Shown here: in pieces, positions 1-8,637 of the stretch
Numbering within the stretch: position 1 is the first letter of the stretch
Layout of the letters: the number at the start of each line of letters is the position of its first letter
Program-made: the position numbers and the translations under genes
The notes under the pieces: model-generated
The model's database searches: none
What the model was told of the DNA's origin: nothing
What the model saw: only the letters and a program-made list of their open reading frames with translations
DNA from: Chryseobacterium sp. BGARF1
GTDB lineage: Bacteria; Bacteroidota; Bacteroidia; Flavobacteriales; Weeksellaceae
Reading direction: 5' to 3'
Length of the DNA stretch: 64,000 bases
Assembly (NCBI RefSeq): GCF_001677955.1
Contig: NZ_LELA01000092.1
Span: 62,001 to 126,000, forward strand

Positions 1-1
1 A

Positions 2-622
2 TTAGGCTCTAATGGCAATACACTATGGCAAAAATATTTTGGTGGTTCAGGAAATGATTATCCTTTTTCTATCCAACAAACTTCAGATGGAGGATACATT
101 GTTGCAGGCGGATCTCAATCTTTAGACGGAGATGTCTCAGGAAACCATGGAAGCAACGATTACTGGATTTTAAAACTAAGTTCCTCTGGAATTATAGAAT
201 GGCAAAAATCATTAGGCGGAAGCGGTTTTGAAGATGCGTATTCTATAAAACAAACCAATGACGGAGGGTTTATTATTGCGGGAATAACCCAGTCTGCAGA
301 TGGAGACGTTACAGGATACCATGGAAATGGTGATGCATGGATTGTAAAGCTTGGAGCATTTTTAAGCACTAACGAAAGCAGCATTAAAAACAACATATCT
401 ATTTACCCAAACCCTACAAAAGATTTTGTGAATATAGACAACCTCCCGTCTGAAACCACAATAAGCATTACTGATGCATCAGGAAGAAAAATTTCATCTA
501 AAAAATATTCCGGAAAAAATGTTTCACTGAATACTTCTGGTTTAATTAACGGAAATTACATCATACAAGTTGAACATCAGGGAACAACTATTGTGTGTAA
601 AAAAATTATTATCTCAAAATAA
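2..622 (+). CDS. T9SS type A sorting domain protein, C-terminal part (partial)
   Basis: The gene enters from the left edge, so the N-terminus and start are missing; about 206 residues are visible. Two copies of a roughly 50-residue unit (W-Q-K-x-x-G-G-S-G-x-[DE]-x-x-x-S-I then D-G-G-[YF]-I-[VI]-A-G) look like blades of a secreted beta-propeller. The last 75 or so residues carry the SIYPNP motif and a short beta-rich tail ending in KKIIISK, which is the T9SS type A sorting domain. Such proteins cross the outer membrane through the gliding/Por secretion machinery and are released or anchored after tail cleavage. The domain call is from motif recognition; the substrate or ligand is unknown. Confidence 0.85.
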   Translation, partial: LGSNGNTLWQKYFGGSGNDYPFSIQQTSDGGYIVAGGSQSLDGDVSGNHGSNDYWILKLSSSGIIEWQKSLGGSGFEDAYSIKQTNDGGFIIAGITQSADGDVTGYHGNGDAWIVKLGAFLSTNESSIKNNISIYPNPTKDFVNIDNLPSETTISITDASGRKISSKKYSGKNVSLNTSGLINGNYIIQVEHQGTTIVCKKIIISK

Positions 623-766
623 TACATTTACAACCAAAAGCATAATTCATTTGTTAAATTTTTAACATTAACAAAATTTAGGTATAAACTTTGCATCGAA
701 TCAATTTAAAGTGAAATAAAATCTCACTGATTTTAAAAATTTGTTCAATATTAAAAAAACTGAATT

Positions 767-1288
767 ATGGCTGAAGTTATTACCAAAGAAAAATCCGGAG
801 GGAAACAAAACAAGAAACCGATTAAAATCGATATGACACCAATGGTCGATTTAAATTTTTTATTATTGATGTTTTTCATGTTTACCTCAAGTTTTACAAA
901 ACCTAATGTAATGGATTTGGGATTGCCTGGAAAAGATACTAATCCAATTCCCACAAACTATGATATTGACCAACGTAATCAAATCACCTTTATCATTGGA
1001 GAAAACAACAGAATTTTTTATCATCAAAGCAATCAAGAAGACCTTACAGAAGCAGGGTTAAAAGAAACAGACTACAACGGATTGAATGTTTCAAAAATAA
1101 TTTCTAAGGCTTATGAAAAGGCTCCGAAAAAAGAAATTTTCACCATCATTGTAAAACCGACCGATGATGCGAATTACAAAAATTTTGTAGATATGATGGA
1201 TAATATTTCAATTTCTAAAAAAGAACGATACGGAATAAGCGACATCAAACCTTGGGAAAAGAAAGTTTACGAAAACGTAATAAAATAA
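767..1288 (+). CDS. ExbD/TolR-type biopolymer transport protein (orphan)
   Basis: This is a 173-residue protein with ExbD/TolR layout: about 20 basic cytoplasmic residues, the motif KIDMTPMVDLNF with the conserved proton-path Asp at residue 28, one membrane helix (about 29-43), then a periplasmic domain. ExbD partners with ExbB to couple the proton-motive force to TonB or Tol-like proteins in the inner membrane. No exbB or tonB gene is adjacent, so it must work with a distant partner. A strong hairpin terminator follows directly, so it is probably transcribed alone. TTTG at 690-693 preceded by AAAC is a near-match to a promoter -7 box. Confidence 0.85.
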   Translation: MAEVITKEKSGGKQNKKPIKIDMTPMVDLNFLLLMFFMFTSSFTKPNVMDLGLPGKDTNPIPTNYDIDQRNQITFIIGENNRIFYHQSNQEDLTEAGLKETDYNGLNVSKIISKAYEKAPKKEIFTIIVKPTDDANYKNFVDMMDNISISKKERYGISDIKPWEKKVYENVIK

Positions 1289-1294
1289 AACCTT

Positions 1295-1320
1295 AGAGCA
1301 TTTTTATAATGCTCTTTTTT
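1295..1320 (+). terminator. Rho-independent terminator after exbD
   Basis: The stem AGAGCA (1295-1300) pairs with TGCTCT (1310-1315) and is followed by a T run. It lies 7 bases after the exbD stop codon. Confidence 0.8.
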
Positions 1321-1347
1321 TATAAATTTGAGCGTAAATTTCAAACC

Positions 1348-1878
1348 ATGATGAAAAACGTTTTAATTTTAGCCGGAATCGGAATCCTTAGCTTTTCATG
1401 CTCAAAAAAAGAAACTACAGAAGTTAACAATAAAGTTGACAGTACAAAAATAGTAGACTCCATCAATGCTGCAAGAACAAAACTGAACGACAGCATTAAA
1501 GCACAAAACAGTGAAAACCGTTTTAAAGATTTCAGCGGAAGTCATAAATTCTTCTATCAGAATGACAGTTCACCCAAATATTCAGGAACTGTAAATTTCA
1601 CAAAAATTGAAGGCGAAAGAGATAATTATAATGTTTCAGGAAGTATTAAATCAGGAAATAATTCGGTAACTATTAAAGGTTTTGTACAAGTAGTTTCTGC
1701 AAAACACATGAATTTCACTGGAGAAATCACCCAAAAAATTCCAGAAAATGACAATGGAAAACCTTACACAAGAAAAGGTACCAAAACTTTTGCTTCTAAA
1801 GACGGTGGAAAAACGTACAGACTTCAGGATATGGTGAATGGTTCAGGATTTGTAGACTATATTGATATTAAATACTAA
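1348..1878 (+). CDS. Exported lipoprotein of unknown function
   Basis: This is a 176-residue protein starting at tandem ATGs (1348 and 1351). A longer upstream reading would begin inside the preceding terminator stem, so it was not used. The N-terminus is a lipoprotein signal peptide with lipobox LSFSC (Cys 18). Then comes a Lys/Asp/Ser-rich linker (about 20-65) and a beta-rich C-terminal region of about 110 residues containing GTVNFTKIEG and VTIKGFVQVV. No family was recognised. It precedes the alpha/beta hydrolase by 12 bases and is probably co-transcribed with it. Confidence 0.75.
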   Translation: MMKNVLILAGIGILSFSCSKKETTEVNNKVDSTKIVDSINAARTKLNDSIKAQNSENRFKDFSGSHKFFYQNDSSPKYSGTVNFTKIEGERDNYNVSGSIKSGNNSVTIKGFVQVVSAKHMNFTGEITQKIPENDNGKPYTRKGTKTFASKDGGKTYRLQDMVNGSGFVDYIDIKY

Positions 1879-1890
1879 AATTCTAAGATT

Positions 1891-2673
1891 ATGCTCAATT
1901 TTGAAAAAAAAGGCAACGGAAAAGAGACATTGGTTCTACTTCATGGTTTTATGGAAAATATTTCAATCTGGAGCGACCTTGAAAAATACCTTTCCCAAGA
2001 TTTTACTCTACTAAAAATAGACCTTCCCGGACATGGAAAATCTGATATTTTAGCCGAAATCCACACCATGGAAATGATGGCTGAAGAGGTAAAAAAAGTT
2101 TTAGATCATCAAGATTTAAAGAACATCCATTTGCTCGGTCATTCGATGGGCGGTTACGTTTCTTTAGCATTTGCCGAGCAATTTTCTGAATATTTAAAGA
2201 GTCTGACTTTATTTTTCTCTACTTATTTTCCGGATGATGAAGAGAAAAAAGAACAGCGCAAAAAAAGCTACAGAATCATAAAAGATGCCTTTGCTCATTA
2301 TGCAAGAGCTGGAGTTCCGAATTTATTTAATCCTAATGAAAGAGACGTTCTGGAAGGGAAAATAGAGACCGCTTTGGAAGTCGCCCTTTCAACGAATAAT
2401 CTTGGAGCTTTAGCCTGTGTAAAAGGAATGGTAGAAAGAACAGATAAAAAACATATTTTAGAAAATTTGGAATGTAAAATCTTAGTTCTTGCCGGAAAAC
2501 ATGACAATGCAGTAAAAACAGAAACTACTATTAAAAACCTTCCAGACCGCACCAATATCAAATCTTATGTTCTTGACTGCGGACACAACGGACATTGGGA
2601 AAAACCTTCTATCTGCGCCGAAATTATCAACACCGAGCTTCTGCATCATTTACCAAAAAAATTGGTCCTTTAA
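1891..2673 (+). CDS. Alpha/beta-fold hydrolase
   Basis: This is a 260-residue protein with the alpha/beta hydrolase layout. The oxyanion segment LVLLHGF is at 14-20, the nucleophile elbow GHSMGG at 83-88 gives catalytic Ser 85, and a late GHNGHW segment near residue 232 supplies the His. There is no signal peptide, so it is cytoplasmic. The size and the HGF/GHSMGG motifs resemble MenH, BioH and small esterases, but specificity cannot be told from sequence. It follows the lipoprotein by 12 bases. Confidence 0.85.
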   Translation: MLNFEKKGNGKETLVLLHGFMENISIWSDLEKYLSQDFTLLKIDLPGHGKSDILAEIHTMEMMAEEVKKVLDHQDLKNIHLLGHSMGGYVSLAFAEQFSEYLKSLTLFFSTYFPDDEEKKEQRKKSYRIIKDAFAHYARAGVPNLFNPNERDVLEGKIETALEVALSTNNLGALACVKGMVERTDKKHILENLECKILVLAGKHDNAVKTETTIKNLPDRTNIKSYVLDCGHNGHWEKPSICAEIINTELLHHLPKKLVL

Positions 2674-2740
2674 AATCATTTATTAAACTTGGATACCGTT
2701 TATATTTAAAATCATATCTTAGTAAGGCTTAAATTTTTCA

Positions 2741-3532
2741 ATGAATTTATTTTCTTTCAAAAAAAAGAAACCCATTATAGGACTTACACTTTCCGGCGGC
2801 GGAATGCGCGGAATTGCTCACATAGCTGTTTTAAAAGCATTAGAAGAATACAACCTTAAACCGGATATTATTTCGGGAACAAGTGCAGGATCTATTGTAG
2901 GTGCATTCTATTCGTTCGGAAAAACGCCTGATGAAATGATGGAAATTGTAAGAAATACAACTTTTTTCTCACGTTCTTATCTAAAGCTTTCTAAAAACGG
3001 GATTTTCAGTTCAAAATTTATTCTAAAACTTTTTACTGATCATTTTCCTGAAGACGATTTTAAAGTTTTAAAAATCCCAATGTATGTTGCTGCCACAGAA
3101 ATGACCCATGGCATTGTTGATTTCTTCTCTGAAGGTGAACTTTTCGGACCTCTTTTAGCTTCTTCAAGCGTTCCTTTTGTTTTACCTCCTGTAAAAATTG
3201 GTGAAAAAATTTATGTAGATGGTGGAGTTTTAGACAATCTTCCGATAGAACCCATTATCGATAAATGTGACTTTTTGATTGCCTCACACGTAAATTCCAT
3301 CAGTTATGACGGATTGGAAAACATGAGTTTAATGAAAGAATTTGACCGTATCTTACATTTAGCCATTGCAAAATCTGTTTATTCTAAGGCAAGTCATTGC
3401 GACATATTTTTAGACCCTCCCAAAATGACCAAATTCAGCCTTTTCAATAAAAAGTTTCTGGACGTGATGTTTCAGGAAGTGTATGAATATACTTGTAATA
3501 ACCTTGAGGAACGAGGCTATAAGAAGTTATAA
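2741..3532 (+). CDS. Patatin-like phospholipase family protein
   Basis: This is a 263-residue protein with all patatin hallmarks: oxyanion glycines GGGMRG (19-24), the nucleophile motif GTSAGS (46-51, Ser 48) and the catalytic Asp in VDGGVLDNLP (Asp 160). It belongs to the RssA/YchK-like family of small patatins, which hydrolyse acyl ester lipids with a Ser-Asp dyad. There is no signal peptide. A TATCTTAG box about 20 bases upstream is a one-mismatch version of the TAnnTTTG element, so it may have its own promoter. Confidence 0.9.
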   Translation: MNLFSFKKKKPIIGLTLSGGGMRGIAHIAVLKALEEYNLKPDIISGTSAGSIVGAFYSFGKTPDEMMEIVRNTTFFSRSYLKLSKNGIFSSKFILKLFTDHFPEDDFKVLKIPMYVAATEMTHGIVDFFSEGELFGPLLASSSVPFVLPPVKIGEKIYVDGGVLDNLPIEPIIDKCDFLIASHVNSISYDGLENMSLMKEFDRILHLAIAKSVYSKASHCDIFLDPPKMTKFSLFNKKFLDVMFQEVYEYTCNNLEERGYKKL

Positions 3533-3575
3533 GTTTAGAATTATTAGTTATGAATTTTTACAACTAACTATTTAA

Positions 3576-4580
3576 CTACAAATTCTCCTCGGCAATTCTG
3601 CTTTTAAAAGTTTCAATCGTGTCTGGTAAAGATTCCATAGACTTTCCTCCTGCTGCATTGATGTGACCTCCACCGCTGAAATATTTTCTTGAAAACTGAT
3701 TTACATCAACATCATCTTTACTTCTGAAAGAAATTTTAATGAAATCTTCATAAAGATCTTCCATGAAGAATGCTGCCATTCTTACCCCAACAATACTCAA
3801 TCCGTAATTTACAAAACCTTCTGTATCGCCTTTCTGAAAACCATATTCCTTAAGTTCTGTTCTCGTTAAATATAATACCGCAACTTTTCCGTCATTTACT
3901 ACTTCTATTCTACCTAAAATCAGTGCTAATAAATGTAAACGTGAAACGGTATTCGTATCCCAAGTATTGGATGTAATCACAGACGGGTCTGCTCCTTTTT
4001 CAATTAAATTAGCAACAATTCTATGCGTAGTCGCACTTGTAGAACGGAAACGGAAACCACCAGTATCTGTCATAATACCCGTATACAAACATTCTGCAAT
4101 ATCTTTATTCACTAAGTTTTCATCACCCATTGCTTCAATGAAATGATAAACCATCTGGCAAGTTGCGGGAATAACCGTATCTGAATATACAAAGTCAAAA
4201 TCTTCAGGTTGTTGATGATGATCGATAAGAATTTTTTTTGCCTTTGCTCTCATCAGCCAATCTCCTAAAATTCCGATTCTTGCAGGAGAATTGAAATCTA
4301 AACAGAAAATAACATCGGCTTCATTAATCATGTCAAAGGCTACTTTTCTTTTGTATTCGCCTACAATATTTTTTTTCGCTTCCGGCATCCATTTCAAAAA
4401 CTTAGGAAAATCGTTGGGAACAACAACCTCAGCTTCCAAACCTTTTGCTTTTAAGTAATGTTTCAACCCTAAACTTGAGCCAATAGCATCTCCATCCGGG
4501 TTATAATGGGTAAGAATAACAATTTTATTTTCCGGTACAAGAAGCTGATTGATTTCTAAAAGTTCTGAAGGTGTAAACAT
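3576..4580 (-). CDS. DHH/DHHA1 family phosphoesterase (NrnA-like)
   Basis: This is a 334-residue protein from the ATG at 4580. A longer reading from 4685 would run through the promoter-like CAAAGATA at 4601-4608, so the inner start is chosen. The N-terminal DHH domain shows THYNPDGDAIGSS and LIDHHQQPEDF; the C-terminal DHHA1 domain ends in the glycine-rich GGGHINAAGG. This is the layout of bifunctional oligoribonuclease/pAp phosphatase NrnA, which degrades nano-RNA and 3'-phosphoadenosine-5'-phosphate with Mn2+ bound to the DHH motifs. The precise substrate is inferred from the family. It is convergent with the patatin gene. Confidence 0.88.
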   Translation of the reverse strand: MFTPSELLEINQLLVPENKIVILTHYNPDGDAIGSSLGLKHYLKAKGLEAEVVVPNDFPKFLKWMPEAKKNIVGEYKRKVAFDMINEADVIFCLDFNSPARIGILGDWLMRAKAKKILIDHHQQPEDFDFVYSDTVIPATCQMVYHFIEAMGDENLVNKDIAECLYTGIMTDTGGFRFRSTSATTHRIVANLIEKGADPSVITSNTWDTNTVSRLHLLALILGRIEVVNDGKVAVLYLTRTELKEYGFQKGDTEGFVNYGLSIVGVRMAAFFMEDLYEDFIKISFRSKDDVDVNQFSRKYFSGGGHINAAGGKSMESLPDTIETFKSRIAEENL

Positions 4581-4600
4581 TTTCTTTAAATTTGAGTTTC

Positions 4601-4608
4601 CAAAGATA
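4601..4608 (-). promoter_or_regulatory. Promoter -7 box of the DHH phosphoesterase gene
   Basis: The minus strand reads TATCTTTG, a perfect TAnnTTTG box, 21 bases upstream of the chosen ATG. No good TTTG -33 element is seen at the right distance. Confidence 0.5.
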
Positions 4609-4716
4609 GAGGTTTTAAACGGAATGAATAGTAAATATAAAATAGCATACATACAGTTTTTTTCATTAACCCCTCTATAAATCAATTAAAAATATTTCAA
4701 AAAAAGAAAGGTAATA

Positions 4717-4747
4717 TTTGTATCTAATAAAAAAAATGATATCTTTG
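4717..4747 (+). promoter_or_regulatory. Bacteroidota-type promoter of rpmH
   Basis: TTTG (4717-4720), a 19-base spacer, then TATCTTTG (4740-4747). This is a textbook match to the -33 TTTG / -7 TAnnTTTG promoter and lies 43 bases before the rpmH ATG. Confidence 0.82.
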
Positions 4748-4790
4748 CAACCTGAAAATTAATAGATAATTACGACTAAAATATATAGTA

Positions 4791-4949
4791 ATGAGTAAAA
4801 GAACGTTCCAGCCATCAGAAAGAAAGAAAAGAAACAAACACGGTTTCAGAGAAAGAATGTCTACACCAAACGGTAGAAGAGTTTTAGCTGCAAGAAGAGC
4901 TAAAGGCAGAAAAAGCCTTTCAGTAAGTTCTGCAAGAGCTAAAAGATAA
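4791..4949 (+). CDS. rpmH: 50S ribosomal protein L34
   Basis: This is a 52-residue, very basic protein beginning [20 protein letters not shown] and ending in SARAKR, the L34 signature (TFQPS, K-R-x-x-x-H-G-F, R-R-x-K-G-R). It is a component of the large ribosomal subunit. The perfect upstream promoter and the hairpin terminator make it a single-gene transcript. The rnpA-yidC neighbourhood found in many bacteria is absent here. Confidence 0.97.
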   Translation: MSKRTFQPSERKKRNKHGFRERMSTPNGRRVLAARRAKGRKSLSVSSARAKR

Positions 4950-4974
4950 TTCTTTAGTTACAATATACAGATTA

Positions 4975-5006
4975 TGCTTGAAAAGTACTTTTTCAGGCAT
5001 TTTTTG
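4975..5006 (+). terminator. Rho-independent terminator after rpmH
   Basis: TGCTTGAAAA pairs with TTTTCAGGCA (one G-T wobble) around a short loop and is followed by TTTTTT. Confidence 0.8.
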
Positions 5007-5104
5007 TTGTTAAAATATATTAATTTTTAGGTTTATAGAATATCTTTTTTTATTTTTAAAATCTGAAAAAAGCGCTTTCTGTAAAGCCAATAAAAATTAA
5101 ATTT

Positions 5105-5815
5105 ATGCCACATACAAATATCACCGGAGACATTATTGTAACTCTGCAAAACGCAAAGATTGCCCAAAAAAGCTTTACGGTACTTTCCGATGTTAACCTT
5201 ACTATTAAAAAAGGAAGATTCTGCTACCTTATCGGAAAAACAGGCTCTGGAAAAAGTTCTCTTTTGAAGACTCTTTACGGACATATTCCTTTGGTTGCAG
5301 GAAAAGCTGAGGTCGTAGGTTTTGATTTGGCTAAATTAAAAGCATCAGACGTTCCTAACCTAAGAAGGAAGCTAGGAATTGTTTTCCAGGATTTTCAGTT
5401 GCTTTCTGACAGAACGGTTGAAAAAAATTTAAAATTTGTACTGGAAGCTACAGGATGGAGTGACAAGCACAAAATCGATGAGCGCATCAATGAAGTACTT
5501 TCAAGTGTAAACATGAAGGGGAAAAAGCATAAAATGCCGCATGAACTTTCTGGTGGAGAACAACAGCGTATCGCCATTGCAAGAGCTCTTCTTAATCACC
5601 CAGACTTAATCTTAGCAGATGAGCCAACAGGAAATTTAGACCCTGAAACCTCTAACGAAATTATGACGCTGTTAAAAAAAGTAGCTGAAGAAAATCACGC
5701 TGCTGTCGTAATGGCAACTCACGATTATCACATGATTCAAAATTTCCCGGGAGAAGCAATCAGATGTGAGGACGGAAAAGTTTCTGTATTGGATACAGCA
5801 GAATTATTTGAATAA
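5105..5815 (+). CDS. ftsE: ABC transporter ATP-binding protein, FtsE-like
   Basis: This is a 236-residue ABC ATPase: Walker A GKTGSGKS (44-51), a Q-loop in VFQDFQLL, the signature LSGGEQQR near residue 145, Walker B LILADEPTGNLDP and the H-loop MATHDYH. The size and the pattern LRRKLGIVFQDFQLL...DRTVEKN are typical of FtsE, the ATPase that with FtsX controls cell-wall hydrolases at the division site. No ftsX is adjacent, so the FtsE assignment is by sequence resemblance only; LolD/MacB-type ATPases are the alternative. Confidence 0.8.
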   Translation: MPHTNITGDIIVTLQNAKIAQKSFTVLSDVNLTIKKGRFCYLIGKTGSGKSSLLKTLYGHIPLVAGKAEVVGFDLAKLKASDVPNLRRKLGIVFQDFQLLSDRTVEKNLKFVLEATGWSDKHKIDERINEVLSSVNMKGKKHKMPHELSGGEQQRIAIARALLNHPDLILADEPTGNLDPETSNEIMTLLKKVAEENHAAVVMATHDYHMIQNFPGEAIRCEDGKVSVLDTAELFE

Positions 5816-5843
5816 ATTAAAAGATTAAGAAATTTAGAAAACA

Positions 5844-6548
5844 CTAACTTCTAACTTCTTTAAATACATGAAACTCTTTGGTGAGTTCAAGATATTGGTC
5901 CGAGTATTTTCTCGGACTTTTTTCTATAATAAATTCAGATTCTTCGACTTCTTTTTTCGTTAAAGAAAATTCTAAGACCAATCGTTTTACTTTTGAATGT
6001 TCAATTCCCTTAACACTAACCTTCCGAATCATAAATAATTGATTTTCAATAGCTATTCTAACAAAACAACTTCCAGCTTCAGAAGGAATAATTACAGATA
6101 AAATACCATTTTCAGAAAGTAATTCTGAAGATTTTGAAATCAGTTGTAAGAAATTTAACTCAACTGTTTGACGTGCCAGTTTATCTTTTTCAGAATCCGA
6201 CTCTTCAAAATAAGGTGGATTTGAAACAATTAGATCAAACTTTTCTTCAGATTGAAAAACTTTAAAATCCTGGAGAATATTTTTTAGTCTTAAATAAAAA
6301 GGAGACTGTTCAAAATTACTTCGAGTAAGGCTTACCGCTTCTTGATTAATATCAATTCCTAAAAAATCTGCCTGAGAGTTCCTTTGCGCCAACATTAGGG
6401 AAATTAAACCCGTTCCCGTCCCTACTTCCAATACTTTAGAAACATTTTGCACATTCGCTAAAGCCCCCAGCAAAACACCGTCTGTTCCTACACGGAAGAC
6501 GTTTTTTGACTGGTGAATTTCGAACTGTTTAAATGTAAAAGGTTTCAC
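5844..6548 (-). CDS. trmN6: tRNA1(Val) (adenine(37)-N6)-methyltransferase
   Basis: This is a 234-residue SAM-dependent methyltransferase with motif I EVGTGTGLISL (41-51), an acidic motif II (GIDINQE) and the N6-adenine catalytic motif NPPY at 110-113. The N-terminus MKPFTFKQFEIHQSKNVFRV and the overall length match the YfiC/TrmN6 family, which methylates A37 of tRNA1(Val). Its start overlaps the last base of the upstream histidine kinase gene, so the two are translationally linked in a minus-strand operon with ribE. Confidence 0.88.
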   Translation of the reverse strand: MKPFTFKQFEIHQSKNVFRVGTDGVLLGALANVQNVSKVLEVGTGTGLISLMLAQRNSQADFLGIDINQEAVSLTRSNFEQSPFYLRLKNILQDFKVFQSEEKFDLIVSNPPYFEESDSEKDKLARQTVELNFLQLISKSSELLSENGILSVIIPSEAGSCFVRIAIENQLFMIRKVSVKGIEHSKVKRLVLEFSLTKKEVEESEFIIEKSPRKYSDQYLELTKEFHVFKEVRS

Positions 6549-8002
6549 TATAAATTAGTCGGTAAAGTAATGATGAATGTAGAACCTTTTCCTACTTCAG
6601 ATTTCACAGAAATTTCTCCTTTATAGTCTTCCACCATTTTTCTAACCATTGATAAACCAAGTCCCATCCCACTATTTTTAGAGGTAAAATTAGGCTCAAA
6701 AATCTTTTCATACATACCCTCAGGAATTCCGATTCCGTTATCCTGCACAGAAATTATGACCCTTCTCTGATGCTGCTCAATATCTACATTCACCAACAAA
6801 TCTCTATCATCACTTTTTGCCTGCTTAGCATTAGTAACCAAATTGGTAATAATTCTCGAAAGGAAAACACGATCCATCGTAATCATAATATTGCTCTTAT
6901 TAGAATGAACAAATATCTGATCATCGTTGAAAACCCTTAAAATATCTTCTATCTCATTATTCAGATTGATGACTTCATTATTTTTTTCGGGAAGTTTTGC
7001 AAATTCTGAAAAGGCAGAAGCTACTGTCGCAATAACATCGATCTGATCAACCATTGTTTTACTCATCTGCTTTACTCTTTCTGTAATATTTGGATCTTGG
7101 GGATCAAACTTTCTTTCAAAATTCTGAATAGTCAGCTTCATTGGCGTTAAAGGATTTTTCACTTCATGAGCAACCTGTTTTGCCATTTCTCGCCACGCTT
7201 CTTCTGACGCTTTAAAACGAAGCCTTTCTTTTTGATCCTGAATTTGAAGAATCATCCTGTTATACGCTCTCGCCAAAGCATTCAACTCATCATTTTTATA
7301 ATATTTAATAGGGCGCATTTCATTTTCAAAAAGAGTGATACGCGTAATCATATCAGAGAATTTCGTAATATTTTTAGCTAAATTATTTGATGTAACCCAA
7401 CTAAGCCAGATACTGAAAACAATAATAATTAAGTCTATTAAAAGAATATAAATCACATACTTATGTAAAACTTCCATATAAGCAGACTCATTATGATACA
7501 AAGGAATATAGATAATTCCGATAGGTTCCCACATATTATTTTTCAGAACGAGATATGACGAAGTATAGACTGCATCTTTGGTAGCATCATAGCCACGAAC
7601 GTCATATCTCGTCTCTTTTGACAAAAGTTTATTAACGATATCCATCGGAACCTTTTTACGATCAACCAGATTCAAATCCTTATTTGACAGTAAATAATTT
7701 CCCTTCAGATCATAAACAATTATATCATGTTGATTAATATCTGCAATCTCAAATATTTTATTTCCCAACACCTTCCTAAGGTCTTGCGTTTGTACCGTCG
7801 TACGACTTAAAGCATAATCAAAATAGGCCATCACCGCATTGGTCTTCTCCTGCATGTCAATTTTACTCTGCTCCAACGCGTTATTTCGCAAAACAAAGTA
7901 AGGAACCAGAGAAGATGCGGCAACACTTAAAAGACATATTAATAAGAATCCGAAAAATACACGGTTTCTTAAGCTATATCCTTTATATTTATTAAATGCC
8001 AT
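6548..8002 (-). CDS. Sensor histidine kinase, NtrY-like architecture
   Basis: This 484-residue membrane kinase has TM1 at about 15-38, an extracytoplasmic sensor region (about 39-183), TM2 at about 184-204 and a HAMP region. The phospho-acceptor His 279 lies in [12 protein letters not shown], an NtrY-type H-box. The N-box is in [12 protein letters not shown]1 is DNGIGIPEG and G2 is GMGLGLS. It autophosphorylates and passes phosphate to a response regulator, but no regulator gene is adjacent. It overlaps the riboflavin synthase gene by 11 bases and trmN6 by 1 base, so it is in their operon. The signal it senses cannot be read from the sequence. Confidence 0.9.
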   Translation of the reverse strand: MAFNKYKGYSLRNRVFFGFLLICLLSVAASSLVPYFVLRNNALEQSKIDMQEKTNAVMAYFDYALSRTTVQTQDLRKVLGNKIFEIADINQHDIIVYDLKGNYLLSNKDLNLVDRKKVPMDIVNKLLSKETRYDVRGYDATKDAVYTSSYLVLKNNMWEPIGIIYIPLYHNESAYMEVLHKYVIYILLIDLIIIVFSIWLSWVTSNNLAKNITKFSDMITRITLFENEMRPIKYYKNDELNALARAYNRMILQIQDQKERLRFKASEEAWREMAKQVAHEVKNPLTPMKLTIQNFERKFDPQDPNITERVKQMSKTMVDQIDVIATVASAFSEFAKLPEKNNEVINLNNEIEDILRVFNDDQIFVHSNKSNIMITMDRVFLSRIITNLVTNAKQAKSDDRDLLVNVDIEQHQRRVIISVQDNGIGIPEGMYEKIFEPNFTSKNSGMGLGLSMVRKMVEDYKGEISVKSEVGKGSTFIITLPTNL

Positions 8003-8588
8003 TCTGCCTGCTAATTAATTTTGAAATGTACTTACCAATAATATCAAATTCAAGATTGACTTTATCGCCTACCTGAAGAGTATTCATATTGGTAAATTCC
8101 CAAGTATATGGGATGATCGCTACAGAAAACTGAAAATCTTCACTTTTAGCTACCGTCAAACTAATTCCATTCATCGTGATAGAGCCTTGAGGCACTGTAA
8201 CAAAATTACCTTCTGAATTGTATTTTACAGTAACAAAATAGCTGCCATCTTTGTTTTCGATGCTCACAATTTCTCCGGTTTTGTCTACATGACCTTGTAC
8301 GATATGCCCATCAAGCCTTCCATTCATCATCATGCAGCGCTCCAAATTAACAACGCTTCCTACTTTCCATTTACCTAAATTTGTTTTTTCTAAAGTTTCA
8401 TTGATTGCCGTAACCACATACTGATCATCTTTGATCTCAACAACCGTTAAACAACAGCCGTTATGAGCAAGACTTTGATCGATCTTTAGTTCGTTCGTAA
8501 AGGGACAACTTAGGGTAAAGTCTATATTCGTTCCGTTTTCTTGTATCTTCTCAATAACTCCTACTGCTTCAATAATTCCTGTGAACAT
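7992..8588 (-). CDS. ribE: Riboflavin synthase, alpha subunit
   Basis: This is a 198-residue protein from the ATG at 8588, giving the canonical N-terminus MFTGIIEAVG; a longer frame runs back into pdxA and is rejected. Two lumazine-binding repeats are visible (about 1-95 and 96-190), with SLAHNGCCLTVV in the first and GSITMNGISLTVA in the second. The enzyme dismutates two 6,7-dimethyl-8-ribityllumazine molecules to riboflavin. It is the first gene of the ribE-kinase-trmN6 minus-strand group and is divergent from pdxA. Confidence 0.93.
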   Translation of the reverse strand: MFTGIIEAVGVIEKIQENGTNIDFTLSCPFTNELKIDQSLAHNGCCLTVVEIKDDQYVVTAINETLEKTNLGKWKVGSVVNLERCMMMNGRLDGHIVQGHVDKTGEIVSIENKDGSYFVTVKYNSEGNFVTVPQGSITMNGISLTVAKSEDFQFSVAIIPYTWEFTNMNTLQVGDKVNLEFDIIGKYISKLISRQNGI

Positions 8589-8600
8589 ATTATTTTTTGC

Positions 8601-8631
8601 TAAATTTGTAAAATTATAATCTTCAAAGATA
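8601..8631. promoter_or_regulatory. Compact divergent promoter region ribE / pdxA
   Basis: The 49-base gap between the two start codons holds TAAATTTG on the plus strand (8601-8608, toward pdxA) and TATCTTTG on the minus strand (8624-8631, toward ribE). Both fit the TAnnTTTG box. The -33 elements would lie inside the opposite coding regions and are not convincing. Confidence 0.45.
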
Positions 8632-8637
8632 ATCAAA

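Noticed and set aside
4581-4685. Upstream extension of the DHH phosphoesterase
   Set aside because: It would read through the promoter-like CAAAGATA at 4601-4608 and gives a hydrophobic stretch unlike the family.
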